From: Oscillospiraceae bacterium
GTDB taxonomy: Bacteria; Bacillota; Clostridia; Oscillospirales; Oscillospiraceae
Reading direction: 5' to 3'
Assembly (NCBI GenBank): GCA_015068325.1
Contig: SVKQ01000001.1
Location: 1-64,000 of the forward strand
DNA length: 64,000 nt
Part shown: positions 27,680 through 35,981 of the stretch, in pieces
Numbering within the stretch: position 1 is the stretch's first letter
How the letters are laid out: each line of letters begins with the position of its first letter
Program-made: the position numbers and the translations under genes
Notes under the pieces: generated by a model
Seen by the model: only the letters and a program-made list of their open reading frames with translations
The model's database searches: none
What the model was told of the DNA's origin: nothing

Positions 27680-28126
27680 CTATTGTCGCCTCAATTCTAA
27701 CTCCCGGTTTATTCTTTCTGCCAGATTCTTTTGCCGGCGATAGGAAAAAACTGAAATGACAAATGCCGTCAAGAGCATGGAAACAACCGCCAGAAGCGCA
27801 GGAAGCAGGCCTTTATCTGTCGGGATCCAGCCGACGAGAAAAGCGATTGTCAACATGATCGCGCAGCCAGTCACCATGTGAATCGCAATCTGCACGGAAC
27901 GGCTTAGCTTTTCGTTGGTGTAAATGATACAAGGAAGGCCGAATCCGAGGCCGATCCCCAAGCTGCCGAGAGCCATTTTGGTGACGGAATAACCGGAAGC
28001 GGAATAGACGCCGCCCATGTTCAGATCGGCAATCAAGGAGCCGAGCAGAAACAGGAAAGAGGAGATCGCCACCGTTGTTTTGGTACGCTGGACTAAAAAT
28101 ACGATACTATCTTTCTTCTTCATCAT
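27680..28126 (-). CDS. DUF3021 family membrane protein
   Basis: A 148-aa protein with four hydrophobic segments and a basic C-terminal tail, as in DUF3021 proteins that pair with LytTR regulators. It follows the LytTR gene by 8 bp. These pairs resemble LytTR regulatory systems where the membrane partner inhibits the regulator; that role is inferred. The start has TAGGAGGAATC. Confidence 0.82.
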   Translation of the reverse strand: MMKKKDSIVFLVQRTKTTVAISSFLFLLGSLIADLNMGGVYSASGYSVTKMALGSLGIGLGFGLPCIIYTNEKLSRSVQIAIHMVTGCAIMLTIAFLVGWIPTDKGLLPALLAVVSMLLTAFVISVFSYRRQKNLAERINRELELRRQ

Positions 28127-28134
28127 GATTCCTC

Positions 28135-28569
28135 CTATAATCCCAAATAGTTTTTAAGATCAGGCAAGTACTTTCGGGAAACGTAATCAGACAGCCCGTT
28201 TCTCATTTTCAGGAGCAGACTTCCCCCGAAACTAGCTTCCACGCTTTGTACATAAGAAAGGTTGACGGCGCAGGATTTGGATATCTGCATGAAGCCGCTG
28301 CCCACCTGATCCAATACTTCATACAAGCGTTTTCGCGTCCTGAACTCTTCCTTTTTCGTATAGAGCTTTGTTTCCCCGCCCACTACCCGGATCATGTAGA
28401 CCTCCTGCTCTGAAAGAAGGAACGTACGTCCGTCACGCTCCGCCAGGACAGGGGTGTCCTTTGCCTGCAATATGTCCAAAGCCCGTTGTATCTCCGGGGT
28501 TATTCGATCCGTATAAATGACCGCCCGCGGAGGCGTGTGCTCCGGCGAGACTTCAATCTTGACCTGCAT
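28135..28569 (-). CDS. LytTR-type DNA-binding regulator
   Basis: A 144-aa stand-alone LytTR protein. The C-terminal half has the family pattern (YMIRVVGGETKLYT, FMQISKSCAVNLSYV, KMRNGLSDYVSRKYLPDLK). The start at 28569 (MQVKIEVS) has AAGGGGATC; a longer upstream frame has no site. The dyad at 28586-28600 lies 17 bp upstream and may be its own operator. Confidence 0.85.
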   Translation of the reverse strand: MQVKIEVSPEHTPPRAVIYTDRITPEIQRALDILQAKDTPVLAERDGRTFLLSEQEVYMIRVVGGETKLYTKKEEFRTRKRLYEVLDQVGSGFMQISKSCAVNLSYVQSVEASFGGSLLLKMRNGLSDYVSRKYLPDLKNYLGL

Positions 28570-28585
28570 AAGAGATCCCCTTTCT

Positions 28586-28600
28586 TGTTGAGTGCACATC
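28586..28600. promoter_or_regulatory. Dyad near the LytTR start
   Basis: TTGAGTGCACATCAA, arms TTGA/TCAA around GTGCAC. Its place just ahead of the ribosome site suggests an autoregulatory operator. Confidence 0.4.
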
Positions 28601-28775
28601 AACTTAGATGAGAACAGTATAATCGGGTAAATATCGTTTGTCATCTGTTTGGCGCTAAGAGGTAAATAATTGCAGGTGAAATGCAAGGACACCCCTGCCA
28701 AAGCAAAACATGACGGATGCGTCATATTATGGTATAAAATAGGGCGGTGGAGATTTCTCCCTACCGCCCGGTACA

Positions 28776-29153
28776 TTATGCATAAATCAGATCGTTGTTC
28801 ACAACCTCCATAGCTCGATTCCGAATGTTGTTCATCCGCTGTAGCCACAGCATTTGATCCTGGACCTTAAGTTGTTCTGTGACGCCTTCACGGGCCGCCA
28901 TCTGCTTAACCAGCTCAAGAAACATTGTCTCGGCTTGCTCGTTCAGATCGGCAAGATAAGCGTTCAGCGTGCCGGAGGTCAGCAGCTCCGTGTACAGCGC
29001 CTTACGGTGCTGCCGGAGATACCGCAGATGCCGCTGACCCCAAGCGCCGATGGGCCTTTGTTCTTCAGCGGGCAGCTTCAAACATGGAACGAAATAATTG
29101 CCTTGCAGCTCATACCAAAGTCCGTTCTTTTCGTCGTAGATGTGTTTTTCCAT
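28776..29153 (-). CDS. TnpV-like transposon protein, copy 1
   Basis: A 125-aa protein of the TnpV type known from Tn4451-like Clostridia elements. Signature segments are NGLWYELQG, GAWGQRHLRYL and QMLWLQRMNNI. GGAGGATTACATC precedes the ATG at 29153. Function unknown. A second copy lies at 51663. It marks mobile DNA. A hairpin (GGGCGGT/ACCGCCC) follows the stop. Confidence 0.85.
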   Translation of the reverse strand: MEKHIYDEKNGLWYELQGNYFVPCLKLPAEEQRPIGAWGQRHLRYLRQHRKALYTELLTSGTLNAYLADLNEQAETMFLELVKQMAAREGVTEQLKVQDQMLWLQRMNNIRNRAMEVVNNDLIYA

Positions 29154-29214
29154 GATGTAATCCTCCAAATTTGATTGATTCCTGCAATTCAATCACTCTG
29201 GCTGATTACAAAAG

Positions 29215-29264
29215 CCCCAAGGGAGGCAACTTCCTTACGAAGTGCCTCCCTTGGGGGCCGTCTT
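29215..29264. terminator. Terminator hairpin with GTAAGGAAG loop, copy C
   Basis: CCCCAAGGGAGGCA pairs with TGCCTCCCTTGGGG; the loop on the minus strand reads CTTCGTAAGGAAG. The plus side ends in a T-run. It lies just 3' of the sirtuin gene. Confidence 0.7.
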
Positions 29265-29291
29265 TTTTTTGTGTCTTTCCCGATGATGCGG

Positions 29292-30209
29292 TCACTGCAG
29301 GTCCCGGATGATTTGGCCGATGTCGCCATCAATGCAGATGGACCGGTCCGCGATGGCGGAGGGGCAGGCCGCGTCACCGTAGTTGAGGCAGGCGTAGGTA
29401 GCCTCTGGATTCCGGGCCGTCATCTGCCAAAAGGGGTACTTGATGATGCCGGGGGTGTTATAGCCCACGCCCAGTTCCAGATACAGCACCCGGCCGCCCC
29501 GGGTGCGCAGGAAGTCGGCATAGCGCTCCGCGGCGGCGTGCCAGCCCTCGTCCTCTGCAAAGGTGTCGTCGGAGCGCAGATTCATGCGCATGGGCTTGCT
29601 GCAGACGGGACATCGGGGGACCAACTCCGTGGGCACTGTCATCCGGAGCTGCGCACCCTCCGGGACCGTCAGTGCGCCGTTGTCTCCCACGGTGAAGCCC
29701 TGGGCCATGACCATCTGCCGGACGGCTGACTCGTTGTCGTAGGTCTTCCGGTGGCAGGGCTCGCTGCACTGCCACAGGCCGTAGTCGCCTTGAGTGTAGA
29801 AGAGGCGCTTCTTGTCGAAGCCGGCCTTCTGGAAGCAGTGGTCCACGTTGGTGGTGAGGACGAAATAATCCCTGTCCTGCACCAGCGCCAGCAGTTCCCG
29901 ATAGACGGGCCTGGGCGGGTCGGTGTAGCGGTTGATGAAGATATAGCGGCTCCAGTAGGCCCACAGCTCCTCCGGGGTGGAGAAGGGATAGAAGCCGCCG
30001 CTGTACATGTCCCGAAAGCTGTATTTGGCGGCAAAATCGGAAAAATACCGCTGGAACCGCTCTCCGCTGTACACATAGCCGGCGGAGGTGGAGAGCCCGG
30101 CACCGGCACCGATGACCATCGCGTCGGACGCTGCCAGTGCCTGACGCAGCTGATCGATCTTATCCGAGGATGGCCCGGTAGATCTGTTCATCGGTTTCGC
30201 TGAAAACAT
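29292..30209 (-). CDS. Class M (SirTM-like) sirtuin
   Basis: A 305-aa Sir2-fold protein of the macrodomain-linked class. GAGAGLSTSAG (NAD site, about 34-44), TTNVDH (about 118-123) and Cys pairs (CSEPC, CPVC) that would bind zinc are present. SirTM enzymes transfer ADP-ribose to a protein, in other bacteria a GcvH-like lipoyl carrier. No GcvH-L or lipoate ligase gene lies nearby. Here the gene overlaps the macrodomain gene by 50 bp and ends the peptide-maturase operon. A start at 30191 (MNRSTG) is also possible. The domain ends in IGQIIRDL near the stop, so no truncation. Confidence 0.87.
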   Translation of the reverse strand: MFSAKPMNRSTGPSSDKIDQLRQALAASDAMVIGAGAGLSTSAGYVYSGERFQRYFSDFAAKYSFRDMYSGGFYPFSTPEELWAYWSRYIFINRYTDPPRPVYRELLALVQDRDYFVLTTNVDHCFQKAGFDKKRLFYTQGDYGLWQCSEPCHRKTYDNESAVRQMVMAQGFTVGDNGALTVPEGAQLRMTVPTELVPRCPVCSKPMRMNLRSDDTFAEDEGWHAAAERYADFLRTRGGRVLYLELGVGYNTPGIIKYPFWQMTARNPEATYACLNYGDAACPSAIADRSICIDGDIGQIIRDLQ

Positions 30210-30936
30210 TGAAGATCACCTCGATCGAATGGTTGTGTTCTGCCCGGCAGGCCCGAACCGTCTCCACGGCGATTTCCGCCGCCCGCCGCCGGGGAAAGCC
30301 GAACACGCCGGTGGAGATACAGCAGAAGGCGACGCTTTTCACATTGTGCTCCGCCGCCAGCGCCAAACAGGCGCGGTAACAGGAGGCCAGCTGCGTCTCC
30401 TGCTCCGCCGTCGCCGTCCCGCCGCCGACGATGGGCCCCACGGTGTGGAGCACATACCGGCAGGGCAGGTTGTAGGCGGGCGTGATCTTGGCCTGGCCGG
30501 TGGGCTCCTCGTATCCCTGCGCCTCCATGAGCTCCGCGCAGGCGCTGCGCAGCTGGATCCCCGCGTAGGTGTGGATGCAGTTGTCGATGCAGTTGTGGCA
30601 AGGCTGGTAGCAGCCGGTCATGCCGCTGTTGGCAGCGTTGACGATGGCACCGCAGCGCAGCGTGGTGATGTCGCCGCGCCACAGGTAGAAGCCCGGCTCC
30701 ACAGGGGTCAGGTCCGACAGCTCTGTCACGCCCTTTTCGGCGATGGCCTCCTGCAGATATGCGTCCTGCACAGCGGCAAACTCGCTGCCGATGGGGCGGG
30801 GCGGGCGCACGTTCATCAGCGAGCGCAGCAGATCCTTCTGTCCCTGCCGGTCATCCGGCACGGCGATGCGGCCGAAGCGGGGCTCCTCCCGCAGGAGCTC
30901 CTGGATCAGGAAAATTCGTCTCTCAGCCTGGTTCAT
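30160..30936 (-). CDS. Zinc-type macrodomain ADP-ribosyl hydrolase
   Basis: A 258-aa protein with a helical N-terminal lead of about 85 residues and a macrodomain. The ADP-ribose site begins IVNAANSGMTG. The following CYQPCHNCIDNC cluster and later STGVFGFP match the Zn-macro group linked to SirTM sirtuins. Such proteins remove ADP-ribose from the sirtuin's target. The start overlaps the upstream reductase gene by 14 bp. Confidence 0.9.
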   Translation of the reverse strand: MNQAERRIFLIQELLREEPRFGRIAVPDDRQGQKDLLRSLMNVRPPRPIGSEFAAVQDAYLQEAIAEKGVTELSDLTPVEPGFYLWRGDITTLRCGAIVNAANSGMTGCYQPCHNCIDNCIHTYAGIQLRSACAELMEAQGYEEPTGQAKITPAYNLPCRYVLHTVGPIVGGGTATAEQETQLASCYRACLALAAEHNVKSVAFCCISTGVFGFPRRRAAEIAVETVRACRAEHNHSIEVIFNVFSETDEQIYRAILG

Positions 30937-31888
30937 GTCGATCCACCCTTATCACGATCTTGCCGTTGACACCGCCCGCGTCCTGGGCGGCTGCGGCACA
31001 CGGTATCTCCTCCAGATCATACACCCTGCCGACGGCGGGGACAAGCCTCTTTTCCCGCAGGAAGGCGAAGATCTCATCCATGATCGTCTGGGTGGGGTAG
31101 TTGGAGAAGAAGCCGGTAAGATAGACGCCGTTGGGGATGTCCTTGATGGGGTCAAACCCGTTCAGCGCATAAACGCCGCCCAGCAGACCCGTCTGGCAGA
31201 CGATACCGCCCTTTTCCACGGAGGTGAGCGTGTCCTTCAGATCGCGGGGACCGATCAAATCAAGGGCTTTTGTAATGCCATGTACTTTGCCGGTCAACTT
31301 GCCGTCGTCGAGCACGGCTTCATCCGCTTCCGCGATCAGCGCCAGCTTGCTCTCCCGATGTGTCGTGGCGATCACGCGGCTGCCAAGCGCTTTTGCGATC
31401 TGTATCGCGGCATAGCCCAGCGCACAGGTGGCGCCGCGGATCAACAGCGTATCGTCTGCGGTCAGGCGCAGGCACTCGAACAGCGAGCCCCACGCCGTGA
31501 ACCAGGTTTCCGGCACCGCGCCCAGCACCTCCCAGGGCAGGCCGCTCTCCACCGGGAACACGATCCGGCGGGGCAGCAGCGCATATTCGGCGTAGCTGCC
31601 GTGGAAGGAACGGCCCATGCCGCCCATCAGCGCGACAACTTTCTGCCCGGCGGCTAGGCCGCTGTCGGAGGGGTCGGCGATCTCGCCGACACATTCGATA
31701 CCGGGGATGATTGGCTTCCGGATGTAGTCGGCCCGGATCTCATGCAGCCGCAGCAGCTTTTCGGAATGGTTCAGCCCGAAGGCCTTGACCCGTACCAGTA
31801 CCCAGCCGGGACGGACTTCGGGGGTCGGAACTTCGGACAGAACGACGTCCTTACCTTCTGTAATCCTGTTAAGCAATACAGCCTTCAT
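30923..31888 (-). CDS. Zinc-binding-dehydrogenase-type quinone oxidoreductase
   Basis: A 321-aa medium-chain reductase: N-terminal GroES-like domain with FGLNHSEKLL and PGIECVG, then an NADP-binding Rossmann domain (LGYAAIQIAKALG at about 155). No catalytic zinc Cys is apparent, matching the NADPH:quinone reductase branch. It overlaps the upstream radical SAM gene by 20 bp and the downstream macrodomain gene by 14 bp, so it is embedded in the same operon. Start with GGAGGAAAT. Substrate unknown; it could act on the peptide product. Confidence 0.85.
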   Translation of the reverse strand: MKAVLLNRITEGKDVVLSEVPTPEVRPGWVLVRVKAFGLNHSEKLLRLHEIRADYIRKPIIPGIECVGEIADPSDSGLAAGQKVVALMGGMGRSFHGSYAEYALLPRRIVFPVESGLPWEVLGAVPETWFTAWGSLFECLRLTADDTLLIRGATCALGYAAIQIAKALGSRVIATTHRESKLALIAEADEAVLDDGKLTGKVHGITKALDLIGPRDLKDTLTSVEKGGIVCQTGLLGGVYALNGFDPIKDIPNGVYLTGFFSNYPTQTIMDEIFAFLREKRLVPAVGRVYDLEEIPCAAAAQDAGGVNGKIVIRVDRHEPG

Positions 31889-32957
31889 CTTTTATTTCCT
31901 CCGTTTTCGGCGTCAGCAGACCGGTTTCCTCGCTGGCCCAGCACTGCGGGTCATCGCCGTAAAAATCGCCGGTATAGCCTTTTGCCACGGCGGGACAGCC
32001 GCGGCAGAATTGTTTCAGTTTACAGCGGGAGCACTTGGAGAACGCATCATACTTGCGATAGGCTTCCATGCCGGTGATCCAAACATCCGCGAGGCGGTCC
32101 TCAAAGATGTTTCCGACCTTGCTCTCCGCTGCGCGGCGGCAGGCGTAGATATCGCCGGTGGGGAGGATCGTAATGTGGCAGTTGCCGCAGTTGCAGCCGC
32201 CGTAGATCATGCCGTCGCAGGTGTAGGCCGGGAGCTGGAATGCCCCGGTCTCATACTCGTACAGCGTCCAGAGATGGTCTTTTTTGCTGAAATAGGTGCC
32301 GCAGCCCTCTGCCTCGTACTCCCGGAATTTCTGATCGCAAATGGCCAGCAGGTTCCGGTACTCCTGCGGCGTCATGGAAGTGTCCAACTCGCCGCCGGAG
32401 GGAACGTACCGGGAGAAGGCGAAGATGTTGGCGCCGGCCTCTGCCACGGCGTCGATGATGCCGGGCACTTCCATATAGTTCTGCTTGGATACCGTGGTCA
32501 TGATGACGCTGCGGATGCCGGCCCGGTTGATGCAGCCGATCTTCTCCAGCGTGCAGTCAAAGCTGCCGGGCTTGCGGAACCAGTCGTGGGTCTCCCGCAG
32601 GCCGTCCAGCGAGAGCTGATATTTCTGACAACCGAAAAACTTCAGCTCACGGCAGACCTGGTCGTTCAAATGAAAGGGGTTGCCCATGATCGTGAAGGGG
32701 ATCTCATGCGCATGAAACAGTTCCAGCAGCCGCCAGAAATCCGTGTGCAGGATCGGGTCGCCGCCGGTGAGATAGAAATAGGGCAGACGGTCGTAGACCG
32801 CGCAGAAGTCCAAACAGTTGTAGAAAGTGTCCTCCATCTGCTGCCAGGTCATGCTGTCCAGCTTCCGGCAGGGATCCCCGGAGAAGATATAGCAGTGCCT
32901 GCACCGCTGGTCACATTCATCTGTGATATGCCATTGAAAAGAGAAATACGGTTTCAT
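31869..32957 (-). CDS. Radical SAM/SPASM peptide maturase, ACGX system
   Basis: A 362-aa enzyme. The CxxxCxxC [4Fe-4S] motif is CDQRCRHC (Cys 15, 19, 22). GGDP (SAM binding) follows. C-terminal SPASM cysteines occur in CGNC, CSRCKLKQFCRGC and after. Such enzymes modify ribosomally made peptides. The 50-aa ACGX-repeat gene 80 bp upstream is the expected substrate. The ATG at 32957 has AAGGACG; an in-frame Met at 32978 lacks a site. A strong hairpin lies between peptide and enzyme genes. Confidence 0.9.
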   Translation of the reverse strand: MKPYFSFQWHITDECDQRCRHCYIFSGDPCRKLDSMTWQQMEDTFYNCLDFCAVYDRLPYFYLTGGDPILHTDFWRLLELFHAHEIPFTIMGNPFHLNDQVCRELKFFGCQKYQLSLDGLRETHDWFRKPGSFDCTLEKIGCINRAGIRSVIMTTVSKQNYMEVPGIIDAVAEAGANIFAFSRYVPSGGELDTSMTPQEYRNLLAICDQKFREYEAEGCGTYFSKKDHLWTLYEYETGAFQLPAYTCDGMIYGGCNCGNCHITILPTGDIYACRRAAESKVGNIFEDRLADVWITGMEAYRKYDAFSKCSRCKLKQFCRGCPAVAKGYTGDFYGDDPQCWASEETGLLTPKTEEIKDEGCIA

Positions 32958-33005
32958 TGCCTTCGTCCTTTTATCCATAACCGGCCAGGCCGGATCATTT
33001 TGTTG

Positions 33006-33030
33006 TCCCGGCGGAGAGCCTCCGCCGGGA
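33006..33030 (-). terminator. Attenuator hairpin between peptide and maturase genes
   Basis: TCCCGGCGGAG pairs perfectly with CTCCGCCGGGA around AGC. There is no long T-run, so read-through is likely. This would give more peptide than enzyme transcript. Confidence 0.7.
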
Positions 33031-33037
33031 GAAGGGC

Positions 33038-33190
33038 TTACTTGTCGGCCGCGCCGCAGGCAGCGGGAGCCTCGGCAGCACCGCAGGCAGCGGGGGCCTC
33101 GGCGGGCTTGTCGGCAGCACCGCAGGCAGTGGCGGGAGCGGTCTCCTCATCCTTCTTCTTGCCCCATCCGAACAGATCAGAAAGTGCCAT
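33038..33190 (-). CDS. ACGX-repeat ribosomally synthesised peptide precursor
   Basis: A 50-aa peptide: leader MALSDLFGWGKKKDEE, then Ala-rich sequence with three ACGA units (Cys 23, 36, 45) separated by Asp/Glu/Lys/Pro. This is the ACGX-repeat family, modified by the adjacent radical SAM enzyme. AGGAGG stands 8 bp ahead of the ATG at 33190. The three Cys are the probable modification sites. The mature structure and activity are not known. Confidence 0.9.
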   Translation of the reverse strand: MALSDLFGWGKKKDEETAPATACGAADKPAEAPAACGAAEAPAACGAADK

Positions 33191-33241
33191 GGTCATATCC
33201 TCCTTTACGGTTGTCAAAGAGATGTCCTCTCTGCATATTTC

Positions 33242-33269
33242 ATTATACGGGCGTCCGGCGGGCGCACAA
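33242..33269 (-). promoter_or_regulatory. Promoter of the ACGX operon
   Basis: On the minus strand TTGTGC, 16-bp spacer, TATAAT, 50 bp before the peptide start. Confidence 0.7.
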
Positions 33270-33275
33270 GTACGC

Positions 33276-33304
33276 ACTTTTTTATGCGTGGGTTATAAAA
33301 AAGT
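33276..33304. promoter_or_regulatory. Operator-like inverted repeat between hxlR and the peptide operon
   Basis: ACTTTTTTAT and ATAAAAAAGT, perfect 10-bp arms 9 bp apart, just upstream of both divergent promoters. A likely binding site for the adjacent HxlR protein. Confidence 0.55.
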
Positions 33305-33311
33305 AACTGTC

Positions 33312-33340
33312 TTGCCAGACGGCCGCATGTGCGGTATACT
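33312..33340 (+). promoter_or_regulatory. Promoter of the HxlR gene
   Basis: TTGCCA and TATACT with a 17-bp spacer, 43 bp before the ATG. Confidence 0.65.
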
Positions 33341-33383
33341 GACGAATGTAACATTCTTTTGGAAAGTAACGGAGGGTACAGGC

Positions 33384-33719
33384 ATGTTGACGAGGGAAGA
33401 ATTGCCGGATTGCCCGGTGGCCACCACCGTGCAGCTGATCGGGAACAAGTGGAAGCTGCTCATCATCCGCAATCTGCTGGGCCGTCCGTGGCGGTTCAAC
33501 GAACTGCACAAGAGCCTGGAGGGCATCAGCCAGAAGGTGCTGACCGACAGCCTGCGCCAGATGGAGGCGGACGGGATCATCACCCGCACCGTCTACCCGG
33601 AGGTCCCGCCCCGGGTGGAGTACGCCCTGTCGGAGCTGGGCGAGAGCATGCGTCCGATCCTGGACGCCATGCAGACCTGGGGAAACGGCTACAAGGCGCA
33701 GCGGGAGCAGGACGACTGA
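33384..33719 (+). CDS. HxlR family transcriptional regulator
   Basis: A 111-aa winged-helix protein. The CPVATTVQLIGNKWKLLIIR N-terminus, with the Cys near residue 9, is the family hallmark; the Cys can be redox-sensing as in YodB/QorR. It is divergent from the ACGX operon, which includes a quinone-oxidoreductase-like gene. Control of that operon is likely. The ATG at 33384 has GGAGGG. A strong terminator follows. Confidence 0.92.
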   Translation: MLTREELPDCPVATTVQLIGNKWKLLIIRNLLGRPWRFNELHKSLEGISQKVLTDSLRQMEADGIITRTVYPEVPPRVEYALSELGESMRPILDAMQTWGNGYKAQREQDD

Positions 33720-33750
33720 CCGCACCGGCGCCGGGACAGGACAATAAAAA

Positions 33751-33792
33751 GAGGACCCCGCGGACCGTTTTCGGCCCGCGGGGTCCTCTTTG
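33751..33792. terminator. Terminator between HxlR and BlaR1 genes
   Basis: GAGGACCCCGCGG faces CCGCGGGGTCCTC with a GTTTTC-containing loop, followed by TTTGTG; the minus side ends in a T-run as well. Serves both convergent genes. Confidence 0.85.
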
Positions 33793-33833
33793 TGTACCTG
33801 TCTGATTGGCCCGTATGCGCATCGGGCGGGCTG

Positions 33834-35981
33834 TCAGGGAAGCTCCCATTCGCTGCCGGTCAGCGCGGAGCGGGCGTCCTGCTCCGTGAGGGAGGAGATG
33901 GAGTTCAGCTCCTCGCCGTCTTCGCTGAGGACCAGCTGTCCGTTCCGAACGGCGATGTCGAAAAAGTGCTCCGCGCCGGTCTGGGTCACGCCCAGCACCT
34001 GGGGATGGCCGTGCTGCTCCGTGAAGCGCAGGTCGTACCAGTCGCTGTGGAAGATGCCGACGTACTTTATCTGGCCGTCCACCCGGGCGGCCATGGTAAA
34101 GGTGAACAGACCGGAGGTGGGACCGAAGCCCAGAGAGCAGGTCTCCGTGACGCCGTCGCCGTCCACGTCGAAGCGCAGGACATCATACCCGTCCTCGTAA
34201 TAGTGACCCTCATGGCGCATGTTCTCCGGGTACTCGCCGCCGGCATAGGTCTCGTCCCGCAGGAGCAGGGTGTTGCCATCCAGCGCGGCCGTCAGGGGGA
34301 AGGAGTTGTGCAGCACCACGATGTGGTAATCCATGCCGTTTTGCGTCTCGCCCCAGTAGGTGGGAGTGCCCTGCACATCGATTTCCAGCGACTGGCCGTC
34401 CCGTTCGCCGCCCTGCAGATACAGGGTGAAGGTGACGGCACTGCGGCGCGGTGTCGCGCTGTCCCAGGCGGGCGGCGTCCAGATGATCCGGGAGCCGGAG
34501 AGGACGGCGGCGCGGCCCGCGACGGTGGACCCGCTGCCGTTGGTGGTGTCCATCTGCGTGAGGGGCGGTGTGCCCCGGTTCAGGGTGCCGCTGAAGTAGC
34601 TGATGTCCACGGCGTCGCAGCCCAGCTCCGGTGCCAGCATCAGGAAAGGGGGCATTTTGTCGTTCCCGTAGCGGGGCTGGTGCCAGGTCAGCGCTTCGGC
34701 GGGCAGGACGGCGCGGAGACAGTCGGCCAGCTCCCGACTGCGGATCAGCGTCAGCTGCCCCTCATACGACAGCTCCACCTGATCCTCGCTACCCTCCGGC
34801 AGAGAGAGATAGATCCCCTCGGGGAAGTAGAGACTGCAGCCCTCCGGTGCCTCGATCCGGAAGCCGCCTTCGGTCAGCTGATCGGTATCCAGCTGCCGCA
34901 GCAGGGCACTCAGCGTCCGCTGCTGCTGCTGATCCAGCGCGCGGGCATAGTAGGCAGCGCCGCCGGAGCCGCTGTAGTAGACCAACAGCTCCGCGTCGCT
35001 CAGCCGCCAGGAAGTGCGGGTGCGCAGCCAGTGGGGACCGTCCTTCACCGGCGGATCGGTCAGGAAGCAGACAGCCGTCACCACCAACGCCAGCACCGCC
35101 AGCAGCACCAGCCAGAAGGCGGGCTTTTTGTAGTGGAGGGCGCCCTTGATCCGCTGGCCCACCCGCAGCTCGCCGAAGGCCACGGGGCACACGGCGGCGG
35201 TGCGGCGGGGCGCGGCGCAGTGCAGCAGCGCCGCGGAGTAGCGTCGGCGGCCCTCGTCATCCAGCGCGCGGAGCACCCGCTGGTCGCAGGCGTACTCCAT
35301 ATCGCGGCAGAAGAGGATATAGGCGGCCCACAGCAGCGGCTGGAACCAGTGGAGGGCCAGCAGCACGAAGGCCAGCACCTTCCACACGTGGTCGCCCCGG
35401 GCGATGTGGGCGCGCTCGTGGGCCGCCACCTGGGCCAGCGTGTCGCCGTCCATGCGGAAGGGCACGTAGATGCGGGGACGCAGCAGTCCCAGCACGAAGG
35501 GGGAGTCCACCCACTCGCTCTGCCACAGACCGTCCGGCGAGCGGACGGCGGTGCGCAGACGGAAGCGCAGGTGCAGGTACGTGCCCAGGCAGTAGAGCCC
35601 CAGCAGGGCGGCACCGGTGATCCAGATGACCGCCAGCAGATCCGCCGTGTGGGCCGCCGTGCCCGCCGGCACGGTGACGCCCTCGTAATAGACGCTCTGG
35701 AGATACTGCTCCACCTGCGTGTTCACCGCCGGGATGCCGGTCTCGATGACCGGACGGGCGGCGTGGAGGGAGCCGGGCACGATGGTCTGGGCGCTGGGCA
35801 CCAGACTGAAGCTGCTGGGAATGGAGAAGGGCAGCGCCAGCCGCGCGGCCACCACGCCCCACAGGGTGCAGTGGATCCACCGGGGCGCCCTGCGCAGCAG
35901 CAGCCGCAGGACGACCACCGCCAGCACCAGCCAGCCGGCGGTCACGGCCCGGTTCACAAAGCCCAGAAATACGGTGTTCAT
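33834..35981 (-). CDS. BlaR1/MecR1-like M56 membrane metalloprotease
   Basis: A 715-aa integral membrane protein. Residues 1-310 hold membrane helices and the zinc protease motif HERAH (HExxH, near residue 195). The C-terminal 390 residues are an external sensor region without clear beta-lactamase motifs. BlaR1 proteases cleave the BlaI repressor on sensing a signal. The ATG overlaps the blaI stop (ATGA). With no penicillin-binding motif, the sensed signal is probably not a beta-lactam, but this is inferred. Confidence 0.88.
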   Translation of the reverse strand: MNTVFLGFVNRAVTAGWLVLAVVVLRLLLRRAPRWIHCTLWGVVAARLALPFSIPSSFSLVPSAQTIVPGSLHAARPVIETGIPAVNTQVEQYLQSVYYEGVTVPAGTAAHTADLLAVIWITGAALLGLYCLGTYLHLRFRLRTAVRSPDGLWQSEWVDSPFVLGLLRPRIYVPFRMDGDTLAQVAAHERAHIARGDHVWKVLAFVLLALHWFQPLLWAAYILFCRDMEYACDQRVLRALDDEGRRRYSAALLHCAAPRRTAAVCPVAFGELRVGQRIKGALHYKKPAFWLVLLAVLALVVTAVCFLTDPPVKDGPHWLRTRTSWRLSDAELLVYYSGSGGAAYYARALDQQQQRTLSALLRQLDTDQLTEGGFRIEAPEGCSLYFPEGIYLSLPEGSEDQVELSYEGQLTLIRSRELADCLRAVLPAEALTWHQPRYGNDKMPPFLMLAPELGCDAVDISYFSGTLNRGTPPLTQMDTTNGSGSTVAGRAAVLSGSRIIWTPPAWDSATPRRSAVTFTLYLQGGERDGQSLEIDVQGTPTYWGETQNGMDYHIVVLHNSFPLTAALDGNTLLLRDETYAGGEYPENMRHEGHYYEDGYDVLRFDVDGDGVTETCSLGFGPTSGLFTFTMAARVDGQIKYVGIFHSDWYDLRFTEQHGHPQVLGVTQTGAEHFFDIAVRNGQLVLSEDGEELNSISSLTEQDARSALTGSEWELP

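Noticed and set aside
31785-33380. Plus-strand frame leading into the HxlR gene
   Set aside because: The part before 33384 lies opposite the radical SAM gene and the peptide gene. The true start has GGAGGG at 33371-33376.
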